This document shows, piece by piece, positions 6,924 through 15,356 of a DNA stretch of 64,000 nucleotides. The DNA comes from Verrucomicrobiaceae bacterium (lineage in GTDB: Bacteria; Verrucomicrobiota; Verrucomicrobiia; Verrucomicrobiales; Verrucomicrobiaceae): contig JADJPM010000001.1 of the NCBI GenBank assembly GCA_016713245.1, positions 1,054,001 through 1,118,000 on the forward strand, in the 5' to 3' direction. The notes below the pieces were generated by a model, which searched no databases, was not told the origin of the DNA, and saw only the letters and a program-made list of their open reading frames with translations. How positions within the stretch are numbered: position 1 is the stretch's first letter; each line of letters opens with the position of its first letter. The translations under genes and the position numbers were made by a program.

Positions 6924-8732
6924 ATGAAGCCCCTGCTCATCCTCCTTTCATCATTCGCCGTTGCTTCGCTACGCTCACCCCTGCGGGGCAGCAAACGCTT
7001 CGCGTTGCTGGCTGTCTCGCTTTGCTCGGCTCTGGTTTCGTCATTCGCTGCGGAGCAGCGCCCGAACATCATCTACATCCTCGCGGATGACATGGGCTTC
7101 TCCGACATCGGCTGCTACGGCAGCGAGATCGACACGCCGAATCTCGATGCATTGGCGAAGGGCGGCCTGCGCTTCACGCAGTTCTACAACACGGCCCGCT
7201 GCTGTCCCACACGTGCTTCGCTGCTCACGGGGCTGTATCCGCATCAGGCTGGCATCGGTCACATGATGGAGGATCGGAAGCTCGAGGGCTACACGGGCAA
7301 CTTGAACAAAAAATGCGTCACCATCGCCGAGGCGCTCAAACCGGCTGGCTACAAGAGCTACGCTGTCGGCAAATGGCACGTCACGAATGTCACGCACCCG
7401 AAAACCGATGCCGATAAGTTCAACTGGCCGCTCCAGCGCGGCTTTGACCGCTTCTACGGCACCATCCACGGCGCTGGCAGCTTTTTCGACCCGAACACGC
7501 TCACCCGCGACAACACCTACATCTCGCCCTTCAACGACGCGGAGTATCCGGCCACTGATTACTACTACACCGACGCCATCAGCGATCACGCCACGCGTTT
7601 CATCCGCGAGCACGACAAGGCAAAGCCCTTCTTCCTCTACGTCGCCTACACCGCCGCGCACTGGCCCATGCATGCTAAAGAGAAAGACATCGCCAAATAC
7701 AAAGGCCGCTACACCGCGGGCTACGAGGCCATTCGCCAAGCACGCTACGGAAAGATGCTCAAAGAAGGCGTCATCACCGCCGCCAGCACGACGAACTGGC
7801 CGTTGCCGGCCGATTTGGGCGAAAAAGAGTTCTGGGAGTGGGACCAGCGCAACATGGAGGTCTTCGCCGCCATGGTGGACAACATGGACCAGGGCATCGG
7901 CCGCATCGTGCAGACGCTCAAAGACGCCGGGCAGTATGAAAACACGCTCATCTGCTTTTTGCAGGACAACGGCGGCTGCGCCGAAGGCATGGGCCGCGGC
8001 CCCAATGGCTCGCCGCGTGCCGAAACGCCATCGCTGCCACCTTTGGGCAAGGATTACCTCCAGCCCGACATGATCCCGAAGCAAACCCGCGACGGCTTTC
8101 CCGTGCGTCAGGGCAAAGGCGTCATGCCAGGCGCAGGCGACACCTACATCGGCTACGGCGAGGCCTGGGCCACCGTTTCGAACACGCCCTTCCGCAAGCA
8201 CAAGCACTGGGTCCATGAAGGCGGCATCAGCACCCCGCTCATCGCGCATTGGCCGGCAGGGATGAAGACGGGGAGACCAGGAGACAATGCGACGGGGAGA
8301 CTCGTGCATGAGCCTTGCCACCTGATTGACCTCATGGCGACGGCGGTCGATCTCGCCGGAGCAGTCTATCCCGCCAACGTGAAGCCCATGGAAGGAAAGA
8401 GCTTCAAACCGCTCCTGGTCTCCCCCTCTCCAAGTCTCCCTGTCTCCGAGTCTCCTCGTCCTCTTTTTTGGGAGCATGAAGGCAATCGCGCCGTGCGTGT
8501 CGGCGACTGGAAACTCGTCTCCGAGCACAACAAGCCGTGGGAACTCTACAACATCGCCCAAGACCGCTCCGAGCAGCACGATCTCAGCCAGCAGGACCCC
8601 GAACGCGTGAAGCAAATGACCGCCCTGTATGACGCCTACGCCGCACGAGCCAACGTCGAGCCTTGGGAAAAAGTGATCCCGAAACAGCAGCCGAAAGCGG
8701 GCAAGAAAAAGAAAAACGTCCCAACTAAATGA
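6924..8732 (+). CDS. Secreted sulfatase 2 (arylsulfatase type)
   Basis: A 602-residue type I sulfatase with metal-binding ADDMGFSDIGCYG and modification motif C93-C-P-T-R. WPMHAKEKDI, FLQDNGGCAEG and FWEHEGNRAVRVGDWKLV place it with arylsulfatase A/B-like enzymes. Its signal peptide is abnormally long (about 43 residues): compared with the neighbouring sulfatases it carries an insert around residues 13-36, described separately. The region around residues 445-515 also has a Pro/Ser-rich run (SPSPSLPVSESPRP) encoded by CTCC-rich repeats. The C-terminal tail is basic (GKKKKNVPTK). The gene sits 34 bases after sulfatase 1 and overlaps sulfatase 3 by four bases. Confidence 0.92.
   Translation: MKPLLILLSSFAVASLRSPLRGSKRFALLAVSLCSALVSSFAAEQRPNIIYILADDMGFSDIGCYGSEIDTPNLDALAKGGLRFTQFYNTARCCPTRASLLTGLYPHQAGIGHMMEDRKLEGYTGNLNKKCVTIAEALKPAGYKSYAVGKWHVTNVTHPKTDADKFNWPLQRGFDRFYGTIHGAGSFFDPNTLTRDNTYISPFNDAEYPATDYYYTDAISDHATRFIREHDKAKPFFLYVAYTAAHWPMHAKEKDIAKYKGRYTAGYEAIRQARYGKMLKEGVITAASTTNWPLPADLGEKEFWEWDQRNMEVFAAMVDNMDQGIGRIVQTLKDAGQYENTLICFLQDNGGCAEGMGRGPNGSPRAETPSLPPLGKDYLQPDMIPKQTRDGFPVRQGKGVMPGAGDTYIGYGEAWATVSNTPFRKHKHWVHEGGISTPLIAHWPAGMKTGRPGDNATGRLVHEPCHLIDLMATAVDLAGAVYPANVKPMEGKSFKPLLVSPSPSLPVSESPRPLFWEHEGNRAVRVGDWKLVSEHNKPWELYNIAQDRSEQHDLSQQDPERVKQMTALYDAYAARANVEPWEKVIPKQQPKAGKKKKNVPTK
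6960..7031. repeat. In-frame structured insert in sulfatase 2 signal peptide
   Basis: Sulfatases 1 and 3 have the leader pattern SSFAIL-x-SSFAAEQRPN. Sulfatase 2 has SSFAV, then about 24 extra residues, then VSSFAAEQRPN. The inserted DNA contains small palindromes, CCCCTGCGGGG near 6976 and an AGCAA...TTGCT stem near 6988-7008, and its length keeps the frame. It looks like insertion of a short structured repeat. Confidence 0.55.
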
Positions 8733-10198
8733 AGCCCCTCCTCTTCCTCATTTCCTCATTCGCCATTCTGGTTTCGTCATTCGCTGCGGAGCAGCGCCCG
8801 AACATCCTTTTCCTCCTCAGCGACGACCACAGCTACCCGTTCCTCAGCACCTACGGCAGCACGAACGTCAAAACACCGACGCTCGACCAGCTCGCCGCCG
8901 AGGGCATGAAGTTTCACCGCTTCTTCACCGGCGCACCGCAGTGCGTGCCCTCGCGTGCCACGCTCATGACCGGCCGCTCGCCCGTGGCCGCACGCATGAC
9001 GCGATTCTCGGCGCCGCTACCGCGCGATGAGATCACGCTGCCGGAGCTGCTCCGCGACAAAGGCGGCTACTTCACCGGCGTGTGCGGACGCAGCTTTCAT
9101 CTCGATGGAGCGACCAAAATCGGCCAGGGAGCGGCGAAAGTCTTTCAGGAGCACCAGTTGAAGACCTTCGCCAGCCGCGTGGACTCGCTGAACACCTGCT
9201 CGGACAACGAAGTGGCCGGGCAAGTCGCCGCGTTTCTCGACAAGAAGCCCAAAGAGAAACCCTTCTTCATGTGGGCGAACTTCAGCGACCCGCATCACGC
9301 GTGGAATGCGCCCGCGGAGTTTCGCCCTGATCCCGCCTCGCTCCAACTGCCTGCCCATTTCCCCGATCTCCCCGGCGTACGCGAGCAGCTCGCCGATTAC
9401 TGCGCCGAGGTGAACCGCGTGGACCGCACCGTCGGCACCGTGCTCGCCGAGTTGAAGAAGCGTGACCTCATGGACAGCACGATCATCATTTTCTGCGGCG
9501 ACAACGGCATGGCCATGCCGCACGGCAAAGGCTCGCTCTACGATCCGGGCTCGAACGTGCCCTTCGTCGTCCGCTGGCCCCGCGTCGTGAAGCCCGGCGG
9601 CGATTCGCGTGCCCTCATCAGCGGCGAAGACCTCGCACCGACGCTGCTCGATGCCGCCGGCCTCGCACCCGGCAACAAAATGAGCGGCGTGAGCTTCCTC
9701 CCTTTGCTGAAAGGCGAGAAGCATGTGCCGCGGAAACACATCTTCGTCGAACGCGGCCCGCACGGCTCCGCTCCGGTGCAGGCCGACATGACGAATGCCG
9801 GTTACGACCTCGCCCGCTCCGTGCGTAGCGATCGCTACAAGTTCATCTACAACGGCACGCCATGGATCCCGTATTCGCCCGTCGATTCCGCCGGTGGAGC
9901 AGCGTGGAAGCAAATCCAGGAAGCCCACGCCGCCGGAAAACTCTCGCCCGGCCAAAGCACCACCTACTTCACCACGCCGCGCCCCGTTTATGAACTCTAC
10001 GACCTCGACGCCGATCCCGGTGAACTGAACAACCTCAGCGGCAAACCCGAACTCGCCGCCACCGAGCGCGAACTCCGTGCCGCCCTCGCCGAAAAGATGA
10101 TTCTCGACTGGGACTACCTCCCGCTCCCCGATCTCATGGAAGGCAACGCAGCCGAAGGCGGCCCGAAAAAGGGCAAAGGCAAGGGGAAGAAGAAGTAG
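8729..10198 (+). CDS. Secreted sulfatase 3
   Basis: A 489-residue type I sulfatase. Signal peptide MKPLLFLISSFAILVSSFAA, then RPNILFLLSDDHSYPF, and modification motif C72-V-P-S-R. ANFSDPHHAWN, FCGDNGMAMPHGKGSLYDPG and PVYELYDLDADPGELNNL are typical of the heparan N-sulfatase-like (sulfamidase) branch, though that sub-assignment is only a resemblance. It ends in a lysine/glycine tail (PKKGKGKGKKK). The start codon overlaps the stop of sulfatase 2 (ATGA), so the two are probably translationally coupled. It is the last gene of the cluster and converges on the gene at 10205. Confidence 0.92.
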   Translation: MKPLLFLISSFAILVSSFAAEQRPNILFLLSDDHSYPFLSTYGSTNVKTPTLDQLAAEGMKFHRFFTGAPQCVPSRATLMTGRSPVAARMTRFSAPLPRDEITLPELLRDKGGYFTGVCGRSFHLDGATKIGQGAAKVFQEHQLKTFASRVDSLNTCSDNEVAGQVAAFLDKKPKEKPFFMWANFSDPHHAWNAPAEFRPDPASLQLPAHFPDLPGVREQLADYCAEVNRVDRTVGTVLAELKKRDLMDSTIIIFCGDNGMAMPHGKGSLYDPGSNVPFVVRWPRVVKPGGDSRALISGEDLAPTLLDAAGLAPGNKMSGVSFLPLLKGEKHVPRKHIFVERGPHGSAPVQADMTNAGYDLARSVRSDRYKFIYNGTPWIPYSPVDSAGGAAWKQIQEAHAAGKLSPGQSTTYFTTPRPVYELYDLDADPGELNNLSGKPELAATERELRAALAEKMILDWDYLPLPDLMEGNAAEGGPKKGKGKGKKK

Positions 10199-10204
10199 CG
10201 TGAC

Positions 10205-11683
10205 TTACGCCGCGATGGCCTCATCGAACCTTGCGATGAGGTCGGCGGCATCTTCGAGACCAGCGCTGACACGCAGCAGCCAGCGGCTGACGCCGACGCT
10301 TTCGACCCAGGGCAGCTCGTCGTAATGGGCGAGGAGGGTGTAAGGGCAGGCGAGCGTGAAATTCGTGCCGAGACTGGGGCCTTTGGTGACTCTCAGAGCA
10401 TCGTAAACAGGCTGGCTTCGTGTTTCAGGGTTCTTCAGCGTGAAGGAGAACAGGCAGCCATGGCCGCCATGCTCGCGGCGGATGAATTCGTAACCGCGGC
10501 CGCCATCGATTTTGGCATGCCACACACGATCCACGGCCGGATGAGCACGCAGATGCTCAGCGAGCGCGGTGGCGTTCTGGCTCATACGTGAGGCACGTTC
10601 GACGAAATCGCGGCTGTTGAGCTCCAAAGCGACCGCATCGCCGCGCCAGAGCTCGTGATCGGCGTTCGCATGCAGGAAGGCACTGAAAGCCGCATGATGC
10701 GGTGAGCGGCGGTTCAGCACGACACTGCCGGCGAGGACGTCACTCTGGCCGGAGAAGCTTTTGGTGAGGCTGGTGGTCACCACATCGGCCACGCGATGGG
10801 CGTCGGCATGCACCACGGTCGAGATCGTGTCATCGACGATGATGGGCGTGTCCGGCTGGGTGGCAGCGCGGATCTCCAGCAGGCGCTCAAAGTCCACGCA
10901 GCGCAGCAGCGGATTGCTCGGCGCTTCGCAAAACAGACCGGCGAGAGTTTCACTCTTCAGCAGAGCACGGAGATCGTCATACTCGCTGTCCTGGATCATC
11001 GGTAGGAAGTGTGCTCCGCTGCCAAAACGCTGCTGCAGCTTCAACACATCAACATACGGAAAGTCGAGCTGGGCGGTCTTTCGGCCAGGAAAGAGCGTCG
11101 TGAGCATGCGATGCACGGCATAGTTCGCCGCCATGCCGCTGGGGAAAAGAAACACATCCTCCGGCTGTTGCCCGGCGAGTGCGGCGATGCGGGCGCGAAT
11201 GGTTTGGTTGGCCTCGTGACCTTGCATCGCCGTGACGCCGGCGGAATGCGTGCCGAGCGCATCCGCGGCCTGGCGGGTGCTCACGCACTCGCCACAGAAG
11301 CGCCAGAAGCGTCGTGCTTCGTCATAAGCCGCGGCAGGAAAAACGGCCACGCCGAGCCGCTCATCGGTCCACGCGGTGGCGCGGCCGGTTTGAATGAAAT
11401 CGAGGCAGCGCTGCGCATGCACGAGCCGCGGAAACACCAGGCAGCGCTCGCCTTCCTTGGCAAACTCACACTCCGCCAGAGCGAAGAGCGAGCTGATGGC
11501 CGGTGGGCAGCAGAAGCGCGGGTAGCCGCTTTGGAAGCTCGCCACGACGTCTGGGTCCTTTTCCTCGTAGCCAATGACATGCCTCCAAAGCGGCAGGCAT
11601 ACCGACACGCCAAATTCGTGCGGCGGGATGGCCTTGCCGAGGTCTGTGGCATGGCAGAGCGGGTGCTGGAGGAGGTCAGTCAT
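10205..11683 (-). CDS. Cystathionine gamma-synthase-like PLP enzyme with N-terminal extension
   Basis: A 492-residue member of the Cys/Met-metabolism PLP enzyme family. The PLP lysine lies in TTSLTKSFSGQSDVLAG; FPSGMAANYAVHR, IIVDDTISTV and FCEAPSNPLLRCVD are the usual cofactor and substrate motifs. The ordinary bacterial enzyme has about 390 residues; here about 100 extra N-terminal residues contain FGVSVCLPLWRHVIGYEE and SGYPRF, which recall the N-terminal extension of fungal cystathionine gamma-synthases. The likely role is trans-sulfuration in methionine synthesis (inference). The start at 11683 was chosen because the domain begins there and the upstream extension lacks family features. 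Confidence 0.82.
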   Translation of the reverse strand: MTDLLQHPLCHATDLGKAIPPHEFGVSVCLPLWRHVIGYEEKDPDVVASFQSGYPRFCCPPAISSLFALAECEFAKEGERCLVFPRLVHAQRCLDFIQTGRATAWTDERLGVAVFPAAAYDEARRFWRFCGECVSTRQAADALGTHSAGVTAMQGHEANQTIRARIAALAGQQPEDVFLFPSGMAANYAVHRMLTTLFPGRKTAQLDFPYVDVLKLQQRFGSGAHFLPMIQDSEYDDLRALLKSETLAGLFCEAPSNPLLRCVDFERLLEIRAATQPDTPIIVDDTISTVVHADAHRVADVVTTSLTKSFSGQSDVLAGSVVLNRRSPHHAAFSAFLHANADHELWRGDAVALELNSRDFVERASRMSQNATALAEHLRAHPAVDRVWHAKIDGGRGYEFIRREHGGHGCLFSFTLKNPETRSQPVYDALRVTKGPSLGTNFTLACPYTLLAHYDELPWVESVGVSRWLLRVSAGLEDAADLIARFDEAIAA

Positions 11684-11768
11684 CGGGGGCTGGTTTTCTT
11701 CACGCAAAGCCGCCGCCGCGCAAAGGATGATTGCGGAGGAATTGCGCACCCGGTAAAGGACGCACGAC

Positions 11769-12092
11769 ATGAGCGACCTCGCCGAACGCATGCGCCACGA
11801 CCTCGAAGAGATCGGGCGCACCTGCATGCCCTTTGGCAAGTTTGGTCCGCAGCACTTCCCGCCCAATGGCGCTCCCATTTTTGACATTCCCGCCGAGTAC
11901 CTCGCTTGGTTCGCCAACAAGGCCGGCTTTCCCAAAGGCCGCCTCGGCGAGCTGCTGCGCATGGTGTATCAAATGAAGGTCGATGGCAGCGACATCGTGT
12001 TTGAGCCCTTTCGGAAGAGAAACGGCGGGCGGACCCCTCTGCGACCCGAACGGCCAAAAACCATCGTGCGGAACGATGACCTGCCGTTTTGA
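11769..12092 (+). CDS. DUF3820 family protein
   Basis: A 107-residue protein with the compact DUF3820 signature: MPFGKFG, FDIPAEYLAWFANKAGFPKGRLGELLRMVYQMK. The family includes proteins annotated as putative quorum-sensing-regulated virulence factors, but no mechanism is established that I know of. The C-terminal 25 residues are basic and probably disordered. It is divergent from the PLP enzyme, with 85 bases between the starts, and convergent with the phosphatase gene, whose stop abuts its own. Confidence 0.75.
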   Translation: MSDLAERMRHDLEEIGRTCMPFGKFGPQHFPPNGAPIFDIPAEYLAWFANKAGFPKGRLGELLRMVYQMKVDGSDIVFEPFRKRNGGRTPLRPERPKTIVRNDDLPF

Positions 12093-12641
12093 TCAGCGAG
12101 TCATTTCATACACCTGCGCATGCTTGGCGATGCCGATGCGTGGCCCGTGAAACCCGCGACGGATGAGCTCCTTGCGCAGATAAAGCATCATCCCGGCATG
12201 GGAGACGAGCAGCACCTCTTCGTTTTGCGATTCAATCAAATCGGCCACCGCCTTCACGCGGGTGAAAAAGGCATCGCGCAGATGCCTTTGCGAGGCATGC
12301 CCACTCAACCAAGCCAGACGGATCACCATCCGCCAGGCCCACACCGGCAGCCGCAGCTCACCTGTGCCAAAGGGGCCAAACTCCGCCTCCCGCAGCGTGG
12401 GGAACCGCGTGATCTCGCCGCGAAACAGGGCCCGCGCCGTCGTCTCCGCACGCGGCAGATCGCTCGTGTAGCAGCGGGACCAGCGCGGCGTCTCATCGGC
12501 CACCGGAAAGGGGTTCACCTCCGCGATGTCGTAGTGTGCACGCCATGCCTGAAGCTCCGCCGAAGTGCGCCAGCCAGTCGGCCAAGGCACCGAGACGGGA
12601 AAGTGACGCGCGAGGCCGATGCGCAGGGCTTGCTTATTCAT
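12093..12641 (-). CDS. Histidine phosphatase superfamily protein
   Basis: A 182-residue protein of the phosphoglycerate mutase/SixA-type fold. The catalytic motif is seen as GLARHFPV (His13 with Arg12), with RAETTARAL as the second Arg element and SHAGMM as the second His motif. REAEFGPFGTG is the usual acid-containing stretch. The substrate is unknown; neighbours give no clear pathway. No signal peptide, so cytoplasmic. Confidence 0.82.
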   Translation of the reverse strand: MNKQALRIGLARHFPVSVPWPTGWRTSAELQAWRAHYDIAEVNPFPVADETPRWSRCYTSDLPRAETTARALFRGEITRFPTLREAEFGPFGTGELRLPVWAWRMVIRLAWLSGHASQRHLRDAFFTRVKAVADLIESQNEEVLLVSHAGMMLYLRKELIRRGFHGPRIGIAKHAQVYEMTR

Positions 12642-12748
12642 GGTGAGTGAGGATGTAGGCCATGAAACCGAGCACGCAAGAGACCTGACCCGGGTGACTA
12701 ACTTGGCTTTTGCATGGTCCGCCAGTCGAGCGCCGTATTGCCAAGCTC

Positions 12749-13459
12749 ATGCATTCCTTGTCGTCACCCGCCCAACTAGCCTTGAAGCTCGTCTTCATGG
12801 CCCTCGGCATGGTGGGAAGCCTCGGTGCCCAAGATGATGACGGGGCCATCCCACGGCCCATGCGAGAGGAGACCTTCGAGGCACTCATGGCGAACCCGCC
12901 TTTCACCCGCTCGCTCGGCTTCTCCGACTCCATCATCCTCACCGGCGTGGCCAAGTTTGATCAGGACACCTTCGCCACCCTGATGGACACCAAGACGATG
13001 GAATCTCAAATCGTCTCCAAGACACCGAACCGCGAGGGCTGGCAGTTGATCGGCGTCGGCGGGCATCCTGCTCGGACAGAAACATGGATCGCGAAGATAC
13101 AGATTCGCGGTGGAGAAATCGTCTCCATCCGTTATCAAAAGCCGCCGCCTCGCCCGCCGAAGTCTGGCACCAGTGGCAAAGGAGGCAGCACCAGCGGAGG
13201 TGGTAATCTGCCTGCGATCAGCGACAAACAGGTCAGCGAGGCCAAGGCGGCCGCGGTGAACTACAAAGATGGCTTCCTTGCCGATGGTTACCCCGACAAA
13301 CCGCCGCCGGAGATGGTTTCGAAGCTCTCACGCCTCAGCACCTCGCAACGCGAGGAGATCAACCGCACCATGTTTGGCCATCGCAATCAAGGCCTCGGCC
13401 TCGACGCTCGCCGCCAGATCTACGAAGGCCTCGTGGAGCGTGCGATCCAGCGCCGATGA
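12749..13459 (+). CDS. Hypothetical secreted protein
   Basis: A 236-residue protein of unknown family. The ATG at 12749 gives a plausible signal peptide (MHSLSSPAQLALKLVFMALGMVGSLGAQ). A compact N-terminal domain (about residues 30-125) with an extended-strand pattern (GVAKFDQDTFATLMD, EGWQLIGVGG, ETWIAKIQIRGGEIVSIRY) is followed by a Pro/Gly/Ser linker (PPPRPPKSGTSGKGGSTSGGG) and a C-terminal helical segment. Nothing indicates an enzyme. Confidence 0.6.
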   Translation: MHSLSSPAQLALKLVFMALGMVGSLGAQDDDGAIPRPMREETFEALMANPPFTRSLGFSDSIILTGVAKFDQDTFATLMDTKTMESQIVSKTPNREGWQLIGVGGHPARTETWIAKIQIRGGEIVSIRYQKPPPRPPKSGTSGKGGSTSGGGNLPAISDKQVSEAKAAAVNYKDGFLADGYPDKPPPEMVSKLSRLSTSQREEINRTMFGHRNQGLGLDARRQIYEGLVERAIQRR

Positions 13460-13468
13460 GAGGCACGT

Positions 13469-13918
13469 TTATATCGTTCCTGGCCTTGTCCGGCCTGAGC
13501 AAGCATGTACGAGGCAAACCATGCCGCCTAGCAGCATCAGCCCGCCGAGACCGAGGAGCACCTGAAACGGCAGCACGTCAAAATTTGTCACGCGGCTGAT
13601 CTGCGGCTCCTGGGGCACATAGGTGACCTTCGCCTTGCCCGTCTCCTGAGCCGTCGTGAAGTCTCCGCCGCCCACATCGAACTCCTTGGTGATCGTAGCG
13701 TGCTTCACAGGGGCGTATTCTACCACCAGCGTGTAGGAGTGCCCACCTCTGGAAAGCCGCTTGGCAGAGCTGCGGATCACGCGCCCTTCCACCATGGCGG
13801 CGCTTTCATCGAGTCGGCGAGCATCTTGAAGCCAGGTCCAACTGAAAACAAACAACCACAGGCCCATCCCCAAAAGGAAGGTCGTGATCAGAATGATTTT
13901 GATGCGTGTCTGCCACAT
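13469..13918 (-). CDS. DUF3592-type membrane protein
   Basis: A 149-residue protein with an N-terminal membrane helix (IKIILITTFLLGMGLWLFVFSW), an exported domain (MVEGRVIRSSAKRLSRGGHSYTLVVEYAP...KAKVTYVPQEP) and a second helix near the C-terminus (VLLGLGGLMLLGGMVCLVHAC). This two-helix layout and the GRVIRS/VxYxP pattern match DUF3592. A decayed copy of its first 50 codons lies at 16612-16755, and a larger DUF3592 protein is at 58628-60421. Confidence 0.72.
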   Translation of the reverse strand: MWQTRIKIILITTFLLGMGLWLFVFSWTWLQDARRLDESAAMVEGRVIRSSAKRLSRGGHSYTLVVEYAPVKHATITKEFDVGGGDFTTAQETGKAKVTYVPQEPQISRVTNFDVLPFQVLLGLGGLMLLGGMVCLVHACSGRTRPGTI

Positions 13919-14061
13919 GGAATGGGAAGTCTAAGCGGCGGACGGTAACATGAACAAGGCCCTGCGCCAATCCGCGCTTGCGACATCAAGGCCCGGATAC
14001 CGGCCGCCAGCATGGAAAGAGGCCGTTTGCTAATGGTAGCTGGCTCGCCCATGGAGGCTGC

Positions 14062-14853
14062 ATGATTCATGCCACCGCACTGATCGATCCGCACGCTCAA
14101 ATCGACTCCAGTGTCTGCATCGGGGCTTATGCCTTGATCGAGGGGCCGGTGAAACTCGCGGCCGGTGTCGTCATCGGGGCTCATGCGCAGGTGATGGGTG
14201 ATACCACCATCGGCCAGGGTACACAGATCGGACGGGCGGTAATCATCGGCGAGCTGCCGCAGGATTTGTCCTTTGATCCCGCCACACTGAGCAGTGTCCT
14301 CATTGGCACCAACAATGTGATCCGCGAGCAATGCACCATCCACCGTGGCTCCAAGCCCGGCAGCGTGACGCAGATCGGCGATGACAATTTCATCATGGCC
14401 AATGTCCACTTCGCCCATGATGTGCAGGTAGGAAATCACAACGCCGTGGCCAATGCGGTGCTCTTCGCCGGTCACACGCATCTGGGCAGCCACTGCTTCG
14501 TCGGCGGTGGCGCAGGGTTTCATCAGTTCATCCGCATCGGTGACTATTCGCTCGTGCAGGGGCACAGCAGCATCAGCAAGGACGTGCCGCCCTACTCCTC
14601 CGTGAACCGACTGAACCGCATGTCCGGCCTCAACGTCATCGGCCTGAAGCGCCAGGGATTCACCACCGCCGACCGCGCCGCCATCAAGCAGCTGTTTCAT
14701 CTGCTCTTCTGCTCCGGCAGAAACCTTACCCAGGCCCTCGCCGAGGCCGCGACTCACGCGTGGCCGGAAAAAGCCGCCCACCTGCTCGCCTTCATCCAGT
14801 CCCCGAGCAAAAAAGGCATCTGCTCCGTGACGCACCGCGACAGGGAGGATTGA
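14062..14853 (+). CDS. lpxA: Acyl-[ACP]-UDP-N-acetylglucosamine O-acyltransferase
   Basis: A 263-residue left-handed beta-helix enzyme that catalyses the first step of lipid A synthesis, implying an LPS-type outer membrane. Hexapeptide repeats run through residues 1-190. The catalytic His is H119 in HFAHD, and GHTHLG, GGGAGFHQF and SKDVPPYSSVNR follow in the LpxA order, with NVIGLKRQGFT leading into the C-terminal helical domain. The start at 14062 gives the usual MIHATALIDP opening. No lpxD, fabZ or lpxB is adjacent. A decayed copy of its 3' end lies 1.2 kb downstream. Confidence 0.9.
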   Translation: MIHATALIDPHAQIDSSVCIGAYALIEGPVKLAAGVVIGAHAQVMGDTTIGQGTQIGRAVIIGELPQDLSFDPATLSSVLIGTNNVIREQCTIHRGSKPGSVTQIGDDNFIMANVHFAHDVQVGNHNAVANAVLFAGHTHLGSHCFVGGGAGFHQFIRIGDYSLVQGHSSISKDVPPYSSVNRLNRMSGLNVIGLKRQGFTTADRAAIKQLFHLLFCSGRNLTQALAEAATHAWPEKAAHLLAFIQSPSKKGICSVTHRDRED

Positions 14854-14883
14854 AGAAAACGGTTACACCGCGAGCGATAGGAT

Positions 14884-14943
14884 CACCGCAGAGAAAGGCA
14901 TTTCTTCAAAGCTCATCTCTGCGGTTATCCCAACTCTGCGGTG
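14884..14943. repeat. CACCGCAGAG/CTCTGCGGT inverted repeat
   Basis: CACCGCAGAG at 14884-14893 is followed by two reverse-complement copies, CTCTGCGGTT at 14917-14926 and CTCTGCGGTG at 14934-14943. It sits between the lpxA stop and the converging ArsR-type gene and could form a terminator-like stem, though no T-run follows. Confidence 0.5.
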
Positions 14944-15005
14944 TTGCCTCTTCTGGGAACCTTTGTTCGGCAAGATCAGCCTGCTCCCGTTGCTGTCCTG
15001 ACCAC

Positions 15006-15356
15006 TCAGAAACGGATCACGCACACGCCGTAGTCCAGCAGTGGGCGTCCGGTGTCGGTCGTCTGGCGGAAGCGGGCGGGAATCTGGTAATACTGCGCGC
15101 GGCCATCCGCATTCTCCGGGCGCACGAGCTGCACGGCTCCACGCGCCTTCAGCAGGCGCAGATGCTTCGCCATGTTGTCGTGGGAGGCCTGCACCTTTTT
15201 CGACAACTCCAGCGGCGTCAGATACAGCCCCGTCGCCAGCGCTCGCAGCGCCTCATAGCGCACCGGGTCGGCGATCGCCTCCAGCAGGCGCACCGGATTG
15301 GGAAACTCCGCCACCGGAACGGGCGGCGCAGGGTCGGGAGGAGGCAAGTCGGACAT
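15006..15356 (-). CDS. ArsR-type winged-helix transcriptional regulator
   Basis: A 116-residue protein. After a Pro-rich N-terminus it has VRLLEAIADPVRYEALRALATG, LTPLELSKKVQASHDNMAKHLRLLKARGAVQLVR and a wing (GRAQYYQIP), the standard ArsR/HTH_20 layout. It has no Cys pair for metal sensing, so its ligand is not evident. It is convergent with lpxA and lies in an accessory patch with remnants and a toxin-antitoxin pair, so the target may have been lost or be elsewhere. Confidence 0.78.
   Translation of the reverse strand: MSDLPPPDPAPPVPVAEFPNPVRLLEAIADPVRYEALRALATGLYLTPLELSKKVQASHDNMAKHLRLLKARGAVQLVRPENADGRAQYYQIPARFRQTTDTGRPLLDYGVCVIRF

Noticed and set aside
5510..8615. Two long minus-strand frames opposite the sulfatases
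   Set aside because: Both are shadows of the sulfatase coding sequence, with third-position-driven composition and no motif.
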